From NCBI RefSeq assembly GCF_000835495.1, contig NW_015622546.1:3776955-3840954 (forward strand): 64,000 nt of DNA. Direction: 5' to 3'. The translations under genes and the position numbers were made by a program. The stretch is from Cladophialophora immunda (taxonomy: Eukaryota; Ascomycota; Eurotiomycetes; Chaetothyriales; Herpotrichiellaceae). The notes below the pieces were generated by a model. That model was not told the DNA's origin, did not search any database, and saw only the letters and a program-made list of their open reading frames with translations. Positions 1 through 8,498 of this stretch are shown piece by piece (position 1 is the first letter of the stretch; the number at the start of each line of letters is the position of its first letter).

Positions 1-59
1 GACGTGCCTCATAACCACAACAACAACCCACACAACACGACCATCACAGCATACAACCA

Positions 60-100
60 CTTGGCATTTGCAACCTCCATCCTGTATCCAGCGAGCCAAG
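60..100. promoter_or_regulatory. Two PacC-type hexamers upstream of the dehydrogenase gene
   Basis: CTTGGC (the reverse of GCCAAG) lies at 60-65 and GCCAAG at 95-100, about 300 bp upstream of the dehydrogenase start. GCCARG is the established binding core of the fungal pH regulator PacC, whose own gene is in this window. Two copies in 41 bp is suggestive, but a six-base core occurs often by chance, so pH control of this gene is only an inference. Confidence 0.35.
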
Positions 101-285
101 AGCGCAATGCACGCCTTGAACAAGAGAAATTCCAGATCGACCGCCGTGGAACCCGCAGAAAGTGCACAATCCTACGGCACGTGTCCAACATGTGATGCCT
201 CGGACGCCCCAAGACCCGCCAATGCACCAAGCCTCACGCCACCGGCAGACCACCTTTTTCCAATGCATATGTTTTTTGCAAGATC

Positions 286-292
286 TATAAAA
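286..292 (+). promoter_or_regulatory. TATA box of the dehydrogenase gene
   Basis: TATAAAA sits 98 bp upstream of the ATG at 390, a normal distance for a fungal TATA box with a short leader. The leader that follows is A-rich. Confidence 0.55.
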
Positions 293-389
293 CCGCCTGG
301 GCCGGCCGCCTCACGCAGAGGATGACGGCACTGACACATTCTCGAAAGAAAAAAAAGACGAAAAAGCTCTAACCAAAACTAACTACAAG

Positions 390-1460
390 ATGACTGCTCG
401 GATTGCCATTGTCGGAGCCGGAGAGGTGGGCGCCGCCACGGCGTATGCCCTCCTGCGAGGCTCCCTTTACAGCGAGCTGCTGCTGGTCGATGTGAAGCCC
501 GAGAAGAGAGACGGCCAGGTGCGTGACCTGTCGGACGCGTGCTGCGCCGAGGACAGCACCACCCGTGTCCGGGCCGGAACGGTCAAGGAGGCCGGCGAAT
601 GTGACATTGTGGTGATCACGGCCGGGTCGAAGAGGACAAGAGGTGAGAGAGAGGAGACCCCCTCGTTCATTGACCTTTCCACATCTGTTTACGTCCTGAG
701 AGGATATGAGACGCTGACGCACGCAAACCCAGGCGAGACCTCGCTTCAGCTGATAGAGAGGAACACCGCCATCCTGGAGAGGATCATCGACTCGATGAGA
801 CCATTCCGCTCGGATCTCATCCTGATTGTCGTGTCGCATCCCGTGGATGTCCTCACGACGCTCGCCCAGAAACTCTCGGGCCTACCCAAATCCCAAGTGA
901 TAGGCTCAGGCACCTTCCTGGACACGGTTCGACTTCGGAGGATGCTAGCCGATAAATACGAGGTAGGTTCCAATCCCTCCCAACCCCCCCTCTCTCGCAG
1001 CCAAAAGCTGACCGTTCCACCATAGATCGCCCCGGGTCCAATCAACGCGTACGTGCTGGGCGAGCACGGCGACTCGCAGTTCGTGGCGTGGTCGCACGCC
1101 TCGATCGACGGGGTGCCGATCGACGAGGCCGTGCCGCCGCGGGAATTCAGCCGCGAGGCGCTGGCGGACGAGTGCAAGCGCGAGGGCCAGCGCATCGTCG
1201 ACACCAAGGGCGCGATCGCGTTCGGCATCGCCTCGGTCGTGGCGAGCATCTGCGCGGCCGTGCTCTTCGACCGGCGCGACGTCCGCCCCGTCAGCCACTT
1301 CCAGCCCGAGCTGGGCTGCTGCGTGAGCATGCCCGTCGTGCTGGGCCGGCACGGCGTCGTCAAGCCGCTCCCGCTGCCCCTGTCCGCCGAGGAGAAGGCC
1401 AAGTTGGCCGAGTCGGCGACCGTCGTCCGGGAGGCGACCCAGAAATTACTCGGTCCTTAG
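390..1460 (+). CDS. Lactate/malate dehydrogenase family protein (LDH-like)
   Basis: Three exons, 390-642, 733-962 and 1026-1460, give 305 residues, close to the 310-330 usual for L-lactate dehydrogenases. The first intron is 90 bp (GTGAGA donor, GCTGAC branch, CCCAG acceptor). It contains no stop and is a multiple of three, so it can be misread as 30 extra residues. The NAD-binding GAGEVG loop is at residues 9-14, and an acidic residue ends the second strand (LLLVD). The catalytic GEHGDS motif has its His at about 175, and the LDTVR segment keeps the catalytic Asp and substrate-binding Arg. Known LDHs interconvert pyruvate and lactate with NADH. Here several substrate-pocket residues differ from canonical LDH: NPVD reads HPVD, the loop Gln is Arg, and the loop Arg is Ser. 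The family call is firm; the substrate is not. The gene converges on PEP synthase. Confidence 0.88.
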
Positions 1461-1587
1461 GCGGGGAGGGTTTTGTCAAAACCGGTTCAATGCGTCTCGT
1501 CTCGTGGGTTGAGCGGGCTTAGAGGGGTCATGTGGGATTGAACGGCTCAGAGTGTCATGGGATGTTCGAATGGCTCAGAGGACAACG

Positions 1588-1655
1588 CGTGTATAGGGTA
1601 TGGATGGGCTCAAAGGGCCACACGTGTATAAGGGTATGGATGGGTTCAAAGGTCC
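1588..1655 (+). repeat. Tandem duplication, 35-bp period
   Basis: Two copies of a unit beginning CGTGTATA, at 1588 and 1623, differ by a few substitutions and one inserted A. Looser relatives of the GGCTCAGAG / GGGTTCAAAGG theme extend from about 1500 to 1680, so this looks like a small decayed tandem array just downstream of the dehydrogenase stop. Confidence 0.7.
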
Positions 1656-1865
1656 AAAGGCTTCAAAGGGGCCAGGGTGGACGGACGGGGTAACTGGACG
1701 AAGGGTGCTCCTCGGGGGGTGTTGCGTGGCAATGTTTTCTTATCTCACACGGCGTCTTTTGCTCTCACTATTTCCCGACGTTTCCTTTCACTCCCTCCGT
1801 CGCCCAGTCCGGTGTCGAGACTACTGCTTTACGGGGTGCAACTGCTGCGTCAAGGGGGAACTTTA

Positions 1866-1895
1866 CCAGGACCAGGACCAGGACCAGGACCAGGA
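1866..1895 (+). repeat. CCAGGA hexanucleotide repeat, five copies
   Basis: Five perfect consecutive CCAGGA units, followed shortly by a CACT tetranucleotide run near 1929-1950. It is a simple-sequence repeat in noncoding DNA. Confidence 0.9.
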
Positions 1896-2374
1896 CTGGT
1901 CTGGATGCGGGAAGTTGGGTTTTAAAGTCACTCACTCACTCACTCACTCATCAATGGCACTCCCTGCACACCCCAGGCTCTTGGAAATGGAGTGTAGGGG
2001 ATTAGTGTTGGATTGAATCAATTGATAAATCACAAGACAATGCCCTCCAGAGACCTGCCTAAACAAAAACAATAAGTGTTGATTCATGTCTCCCTCTTCA
2101 TATTTTCGGTGCACGCTACCCTCTGATTTGACAGTTGGTAGCTGGTCGGGCTGGACATATATACATGGATACGGATACGATGGACAGCCATAAGTATTAC
2201 AATAGCTATAGCAACAAGAGGTTTTTATAGTGACACATATTTTCTGAAATTCCTTTTCCACCTCTTTTCCCACTTCTTCTCCCCCTCCTCCTTCATTAAC
2301 CCCCCAAATCAAATCATCCTCCCTTCCGGGCTTTTGGGCTGTTAGATCCCGGACGACATACAACGGACGGAAAA

Positions 2375-4786
2375 TCACGAGCCATTCGCGACGCCGTTCG
2401 CCTTGGCCTTCTCGCTCGCAATGACGTGCCTCTTGACCTCGAGGAAGCTGTCCGGGCTGACGGAGACGGAGCTGATGCCGCACTGGACCAAGAAGGCCGC
2501 GAACTCCGGGTGGTTGCTGGGGGCCTGGCCGCAGAGGCCGATCTTGCGGCCGGCGCGGCGGGCGACGGTGATGACGTGCTCGATCATCCACTTGACGGCG
2601 GCGTCCTGCTCGTCGAACAGGTCGGCCAGCTCGGCCGAGTCGCGGTCCACGCCCAGCGTCAGCTGCGTCAGGTCGTTGGAGCCGATGGAGAAGCCGTCGA
2701 ACTGGCGCGTGAACTCCTCGGCCAGGATCACGTTGGACGGGATCTCGCACATGACGTACACCTGCAGCCCGTTCTCGCCGCGCCGCAGCCCGTTCTCCGC
2801 CATGACCGCCATCACCTTGGCCGCCTCGCCCACCGTCCGGCAGAAGGGGATCATGACGATGGCGTTGGTGAAGCCCATCTCCTCCCGCACCCGTTTGATC
2901 GCGCGGCATTCCAGCGCGAAGCCTTCCTTGTACCGCGGGGAGTAGTACCGCGACGCACCCCGGAACCCCAGCATCGGGTTCTCCTCCTTGGGCTCAAAGT
3001 CTTTCCCGCCGATCAGGTTGGCGTACTCGTTGGTCTTGAAGTCGCTCATCCGGATGATGGCTGGCTTGGGGTACACGGCCGCGCACAAGCAGGCGAGCCC
3101 CCGCGAGAGCTTGTCCACAAAGTACTCGGGCTTGTCCTTGTACCCGGCGGTCAGTCTGGTGATTTCGGCCTGGGCCTTTTCGTCCTTCAATTTCTCGAAA
3201 TGGACCAGCGCCATGGGGTGAACTTGAATGCTGCTGACGACGAACTCCATCCGTGCGAGTCCGATGCCGTCGGCCGGGAGACGCCACCAACGATAGGCAG
3301 ATGCCGGGTTGGCGAGATTGAGCATGACATTTGTCTTTGTCGGTGGCAGTCCATGCACGTCGATCTCCTTGGTGGTGATCTCGGAGATGCCTTCATAGAC
3401 AAACGCGGTATCGCCCTCGGCACAAGATACGGTAACATCTTGTCCCGTATGTAGGACATAGGTGGCATTGCCCGTCCCAACAACGGCGGGAACACCCAGC
3501 TCACGGCTGACAATTGCTGCATGCGATGTTCGTCCACCGTGGTCGGTGATGATGGCTGCGGCTCGTTTCATGATGGGCACCCAGTCAGGATCAGTCGTTT
3601 CCGTGACCAGAATCGACCCATCCACGAACTTGCCTATGTCTTTGGCGGTTTCGATGAGGCAGAGACGACCCGACACGGCGGCCTCGCCAACCGAAAGACC
3701 GGTCGCTAGCACACGACCCTTTTTGCCGATCTTGTAGGTTTTGAAGGCACCAGCTTCACGTCGTGCTTGCACAGTCTCCGGCCGCGCCTGGACGATGAAC
3801 ATCTCTCCTGTGATGCCGTCCTTGGCCCATTCTATGTCCATGGGGCATTTGTAGTGGTTCTCGATGATGCACGCCCACCGCGCCAGATTGAGGATTTCCG
3901 GGTCGCTGAGCACGAAGCTGTTCCTCTCTGCCTTTGAGGTGGGCACATTGCGGGTTGGCATATGCTCATTTCCATATATCATCTTCATCGCCTTTTCACC
4001 CCGTTTCTTCTCGATGATCGGGACGAGGTCGGGGTTGGTGAGGAGCGGTTTGAAAACCTGGTATTCGTCGGGATTGACAGTGCCCTGGACGATATTCTCG
4101 CCCAGACCCCAGGCTGCGTTGATGAGCACAACCTTGTTGAAGCCACTTTCAGTGTCAAGAGTAAACATCACCCCTGAGCCGGCAGCATCCGAGCGAACCA
4201 TGCGTTGCACACCGATGGAAAGGGCGACTTTGAGATGATCGAAATGCTCGGTTTGACGGTAGCTGATGGCCCGGTCTGTGAAGAGTGAAGCATAGCAACG
4301 TCGACAGGCGTTGAGGAGGGCAGCTGGACCCGAGATGTTCAGGTATGATTCTTGCTGACCGGCAAAACTGGCGTTGGGCAGGTCCTCGGCGGTGGCACTG
4401 GAACGCACAGCAACAGACAGATTCTCAATGCCTGCTTGCGCCGAAAGCTGCTGGTAGGCGGTTGTGATGGCTGTTGACAGATCCTGCGGCCAGTCGCCGC
4501 GCAAAAATAGATCCCTCACAGCCTGGCCAGTCGCTGAAAGAGTTGTTTTGCCAGATTGCCACTCTTCAATCAGTTTGGTCATCTTGGTCCTGATGTCGTT
4601 GGCGTCGACGTAGCGCCAATATGCGTCGGCGGTCGTGGCAAAGCCAGGCGGGACAGCAACACCCTCTGCTTTGAGGCCACGGATCATCTCTCCCAACGAG
4701 GCATTCTTGCCTCCGACCGACGTAACATCTCCTCGCACCACATTCTCAAAATTGCGTACCAACACCTTTTGGCTTGATCCGTTCAT
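2375..4786 (-). CDS. Phosphoenolpyruvate synthase (pyruvate, water dikinase)
   Basis: An uninterrupted 803-residue protein, near the 792 of E. coli PpsA, with all three domains in order. The N-terminal ATP-grasp domain has RSSATAEDLPNASFAGQQ at about 128-145. The swivelling phosphohistidine domain has GGRTSHAAI with the catalytic His at about 422. The C-terminal TIM barrel has GLCGQAPSNHP with the active-site Cys at about 752. The enzyme converts pyruvate and ATP to PEP, AMP and phosphate, a gluconeogenic step that bypasses pyruvate carboxylase and PEP carboxykinase. The start is the ATG at 4786; the open frame reaches 4834 only through a TTG. No intron is present, unlike most neighbours of similar size, which fits descent from a bacterial gene. 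It is convergent with the LDH-family gene. The product lacks an obvious targeting peptide, so it is probably cytosolic. Confidence 0.93.
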   Translation of the reverse strand: MNGSSQKVLVRNFENVVRGDVTSVGGKNASLGEMIRGLKAEGVAVPPGFATTADAYWRYVDANDIRTKMTKLIEEWQSGKTTLSATGQAVRDLFLRGDWPQDLSTAITTAYQQLSAQAGIENLSVAVRSSATAEDLPNASFAGQQESYLNISGPAALLNACRRCYASLFTDRAISYRQTEHFDHLKVALSIGVQRMVRSDAAGSGVMFTLDTESGFNKVVLINAAWGLGENIVQGTVNPDEYQVFKPLLTNPDLVPIIEKKRGEKAMKMIYGNEHMPTRNVPTSKAERNSFVLSDPEILNLARWACIIENHYKCPMDIEWAKDGITGEMFIVQARPETVQARREAGAFKTYKIGKKGRVLATGLSVGEAAVSGRLCLIETAKDIGKFVDGSILVTETTDPDWVPIMKRAAAIITDHGGRTSHAAIVSRELGVPAVVGTGNATYVLHTGQDVTVSCAEGDTAFVYEGISEITTKEIDVHGLPPTKTNVMLNLANPASAYRWWRLPADGIGLARMEFVVSSIQVHPMALVHFEKLKDEKAQAEITRLTAGYKDKPEYFVDKLSRGLACLCAAVYPKPAIIRMSDFKTNEYANLIGGKDFEPKEENPMLGFRGASRYYSPRYKEGFALECRAIKRVREEMGFTNAIVMIPFCRTVGEAAKVMAVMAENGLRRGENGLQVYVMCEIPSNVILAEEFTRQFDGFSIGSNDLTQLTLGVDRDSAELADLFDEQDAAVKWMIEHVITVARRAGRKIGLCGQAPSNHPEFAAFLVQCGISSVSVSPDSFLEVKRHVIASEKAKANGVANGS

Positions 4787-5976
4787 GATCTGCTTGTTTC
4801 TGTTTCCTCCCTTCCAACAAGTAACAAAGGTCAATTAGGTATGTCTTAGATGTCAACGTGAGGATGGTTGGTATTGAATCCTATATCCCCATATAACTCG
4901 CTTCCCTGGGTGCGCTTTGAAGCGATGACGCTTCATTAAATGAGATTGTGCGGTCATGAGATGTCTGGGCACTGGAGACATGTACGAGCGCATTGATGCT
5001 CGGGTCGGATGTGAGACCAGAGTCCACGTACGCCTCTTGAGATCTCCAACCAATCTCTACAAGCCACCGCCGCCGATTTGTGGAGGATGGTGCTGGGTCC
5101 CCGAACAGGTGACGATGGAAAGGCCATCAGGAGAGGTCAAAGTGTACCACTTACCGAGCTTATCCGTCAATTGGCAGAGAAACGCTGCAGGAATCACCTG
5201 ATTTCATTGAAGCATGTTTGCAAGGCCAATTCCCCTTCTTATAACGTAATCAATGCAACACGAGAAGATGCTACAATCGTACTTGTCGAAAGCCGTCAGT
5301 AAGGAGATTGCCAGGAGATGGGCATTGCAGATGGTATCTGCATTTGTGAAGCGACGAGGGTTGATGGATTGGAGGCTTGGGAGAGGAAGTGAGGATGAAA
5401 AGCTTAATTGTACAACGCACGGCATCGTTCACAGTCCCGAGTCCCGCAGCTCCATAAATTGGTGGATGTGCTGTTGGTTGCTTGGAGGGTTCCTCCATGG
5501 CGGCTGACTGCCTCTGCCCTTGCAAAGACCATCTGATCGAGGGCGAACAAGGTATACCCAAGTATGACGCACAAGTTCTTTCAACAGGGGGCACTTGAGA
5601 ATGCGGCTGCACCCGGACAGTGGCACGCTGGATGCAAGGGTCAAAGCATGTACTTGTACACGGCTTGATTGAGCAATGAGCAGATGGAGAAAAGACGGCC
5701 GAGGGACAATTCGCCCTGATCGTTCCATCTCGGCGTCAACGTCTGGGATCCCATTGTGTTGTCATAATCATTCATACAGTCTGACCCGATGGCCCCGACT
5801 ATCAAAATGATGAGTGTAATGAATAAAAGTCATCGATTCATGGCCAGCCCATCCAACGCCCCCTTGAGGCTCTCGTGAAAGCCATAATTGAACCCGTCCT
5901 TTTGTCATCAGTATCTGAACAAAACCCGACATTCCTGCTACCTTCCAGTATGATCCCATCATCAGCAGCCACTAGA
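4787..5976. other. Intergenic region: PEP synthase promoter and pacC 3' flank
   Basis: No open frame here resembles a gene. The part nearest 4790 should hold the PEP synthase promoter and leader, and the part nearest 5976 the pacC 3' untranslated region. No GCCAAG core was found here, in contrast to the pacC upstream region. Confidence 0.55.
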
Positions 5977-7938
5977 TTAGACGGCTTCTTCTACGTGCCG
6001 CAGCACCGGGTAAAGTTGTTCTTCCTCAGACTTTTCTTTGTGTTCGTCTGTGCCCGTCATCTCGGCGTCTCGGTGCTCGCCAGAGTCCTTTGCTGAGTCC
6101 TTGGCCGGCCCTGCGCCATCCTCATAGTCACCGCTCTGCAGCTTCTTCTTGATGAACTCGCGCATCCATTCAATGAGACGCATATTCTGCACCCACATCT
6201 CGGTCTGGTCTGGGGCATCTTTGGATTCGCCGCTCCTCGGCGTCTCGGCGCCTTCGGCACTCGCGAGGGCAGGATCAATGACACTATCTTGCGGCGAAGC
6301 CTTCTTCTTGCCCTTGGGCTCTTTGTTGGCAGCAGAGGCCGGAGGAGTGACGGAACCGTCGCTTCCCATGTCCATTTCGTCCTTGATCTTGCCAGGCGCA
6401 GCGCGCTGTAGTCGTCCGCCGTCCCAGCGGCGGCGATCATCAGTCTCGTAGAGACCGCTGAGAGTCGCGGCATTGGCAGCCGCGTATGCCATGTCGCTCG
6501 CACTGGCTGGCAAAGTCGGATACATGGCGCTGCTGGTTGGTGCGGCGTGGCCAGGCAGGGGACTTTGGCCGGAAGTGTAACTTTGTGCAGACGACGGAGG
6601 AGTCAGACCTGGTGTGCTGGCATCGGTGGCGCTGGCGATGCTGTCTTGGTGACCATGCTGAAGCAACGAGGTCGAATTCGCGTGAGCGGCAGCTGATGGA
6701 AGATGGGACGAGGTCGGGGGACTGTTGGAAGAGCGGGCGTAGGTCACATAACCGGAGCCCGTTGGTGCGACGCCAGCGGTGAGATGAGCATCGTTTTCGT
6801 AGATGGTAGCTTGCATCTGCTCTAGGATTTGGTCGATAGACGTCAAGTCCTCCCTCGTCTTCGCGTTACCCATCGGCGGCAAGCTGTAGGCCTGGATAGG
6901 ATCTTCTTGCCCATAGCCGCCACCGACCGACACCGGTTGATAGGCAGGAGTCGGGATCGCAGCGGGGATGATCTGTGGCAGCTGAAGGCCTTGGAGCTCA
7001 AATAGACGGCGGCTGACATTGTGGAAGTTGATTGGGTCGACCTCCCTGCGCTTGACTTGGCCAAAGAAGTGATCAAGCGCATCATAGCCGCGCTTGCGGG
7101 CTTCGTAGTCGTAGGTGGTCTGAGGTGCGGTACTGTAGTAAGTCACTGGACCATAGCCCGGGTGTTGTCCCGTCTGGCGTTCGTTGTTAGCATCTTCACG
7201 CAAGCCAAAAAAAAAAACAAAACAGGCCAGACATGCTTACCTGGACGGGGGGATGAGGCTGGTAGTACTGATTTGGGTGGTGCTGGCCAGTGTAATCTTG
7301 CGGACCTGGCATGGCTGGGGCATAGTAGTTTGGAGGCACTTGTCCAGTCAGACTGCGACCATAGTATGAGGCGCCGTAATGCCCACCTTGTCCCATGCCA
7401 TTCTGAGATTGACGCTGGCCACCGCCTGGCTCCATGTTGGGAGAGCGCATGATGACGCTATCGTCGGCGTGAGTCTTGACATGTTTCTTGAGGTCCTGCG
7501 GACGCTTGAAGGCCTTGCCGCAGAACTCGCACTTGTGAGGTTTCAAGGGAACGTGGACGCGGATGTGGGAGGTGATGTGGTCGCGCTTGACGGTGGTGGT
7601 ACGGCACTGGCCCCAGGCGCAGGTCAAGTTGAGATTGTTGGTCGACTTGCGACCGACATGGCGCTCGCAGACGTGCTCCTGGAGTCAAATGTTAGGCGCC
7701 TCGCCATCAGCAGAGGGGGGGGAGAGAGAGAGAGGCTCACATAGAGCGATTCAGCTGAAGGGCAGCGCTCGCCGCATCCTTGCCACTGGCACTGCAGGTT
7801 TTCACCGGCGGCGTTGACGTTGGGCGCAGGCTGGTTCGAGGCCAGCGGCTGCTGCTGGAGTTGGCCTTGTTGCTGAACCACCTCTTGAGGGGCAGGAGGG
7901 TTGGGCGTGGGCGTGTTTCTCTCGCCCAGGTCAGCCAT
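5977..7938 (-). CDS. pacC: pH-response transcription factor PacC/Rim101
   Basis: Exons 7741-7938, 7241-7678 and 5977-7173 encode 610 residues, similar to other Sordariomycete PacC proteins. Three C2H2 zinc fingers use Cys50/Cys55/His68/His73, Cys86/Cys91/His104/His108 and Cys116/Cys119/His132/His136; the second and third are the DNA-contacting type that recognise GCCARG. Residues about 237-259 carry the diagnostic [13 protein letters not shown] block followed by KRREVDP. Two YPxL motifs, YPTL at 430-433 and YPVL at 600-603, match the PalA/Rim20 docking motifs that flank the signalling-protease region in Aspergillus PacC. By family knowledge, alkaline pH triggers two-step proteolysis to a nuclear form that activates alkaline-expressed genes and represses acid-expressed ones. 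The intron positions keep each finger frame intact. GCCAAG sites upstream suggest autoregulation. Confidence 0.97.
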
Positions 7939-7944
7939 TGTTTG

Positions 7945-8079
7945 CTTGGCTCGAAAGCGACGCCAAGAGCGATGTCGATACTTGGCGGCGGAATAGAACA
8001 GCTACCAACTTCGATCACAAGGCTGCGAGTCCGAGTCCGCGATGCGAGCTGCGATCACGCGAACAGGAATCACGCCAAG
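7945..8079. promoter_or_regulatory. Cluster of four PacC consensus sites upstream of pacC
   Basis: GCCAAG or its complement occurs at 7945-7950 (-), 7962-7967 (+), 7981-7986 (-) and 8074-8079 (+). All lie within 145 bp of the pacC ATG at 7938. Random expectation for this hexamer on both strands is about one per 2 kb. The simplest reading is direct autoregulation by PacC; the nearest sites could lie in the transcribed leader. Confidence 0.6.
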
Positions 8080-8398
8080 AGGGTGACGATGGTGATGGAA
8101 GTGAAAGTTGAGGATGAAGATAAAGAAGGGTGAAGGGCACCCAAATTTCCGGGTGAGGGAAAAGGTGGTGAAGGTTTTTTGCCTGAGCAGTTAGCCGGGC
8201 GCGGGCGACCGACTACTATTAAGTATACCGTCCCCTCTGACTCGGACAGCGATTAAGAGGACGAGGGGGAAGGAGATTTCCACAATTCGTCGTCTGAAGG
8301 ACAAGAAGAAGAAGTAGAAGAAGATGGTTCACAGAGGAGCCGGTTTAATTTACGGAAGAGAAAGGACTACTACTAGTATTCTGTTTCCCGGGGGGGGG

Positions 8399-8498
8399 NN
8401 NNNNNNNNNNNNNNNNNNNNNNNNNNNNNNNNNNNNNNNNNNNNNNNNNNNNNNNNNNNNNNNNNNNNNNNNNNNNNNNNNNNNNNNNNNNNNNNNNN
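8399..8498. other. Assembly gap (100 N)
   Basis: One hundred unknown bases follow a run of G at 8390-8398. The round length indicates a placeholder, so the true distance is unknown. Confidence 0.98.

Larger units (their letters stand above)
1461..2374. other. Intergenic region between two convergent genes
   Basis: This stretch holds the 3' flanks of the dehydrogenase and PEP synthase genes. It contains the 35-bp tandem duplication and hexamer repeat listed separately, a CACT run near 1929-1950, and pyrimidine-rich sequence near 2240-2330. No convincing gene was seen. Confidence 0.6.

Noticed and set aside
2426..3454. 342-codon open frame antisense to PEP synthase
   Set aside because: It is the GC-rich shadow of a well-supported gene and has no domain of its own.
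4787..4834. Sixteen extra N-terminal residues for PEP synthase
   Set aside because: They start at TTG; the ATG at 4786 gives the family-typical N-terminus.
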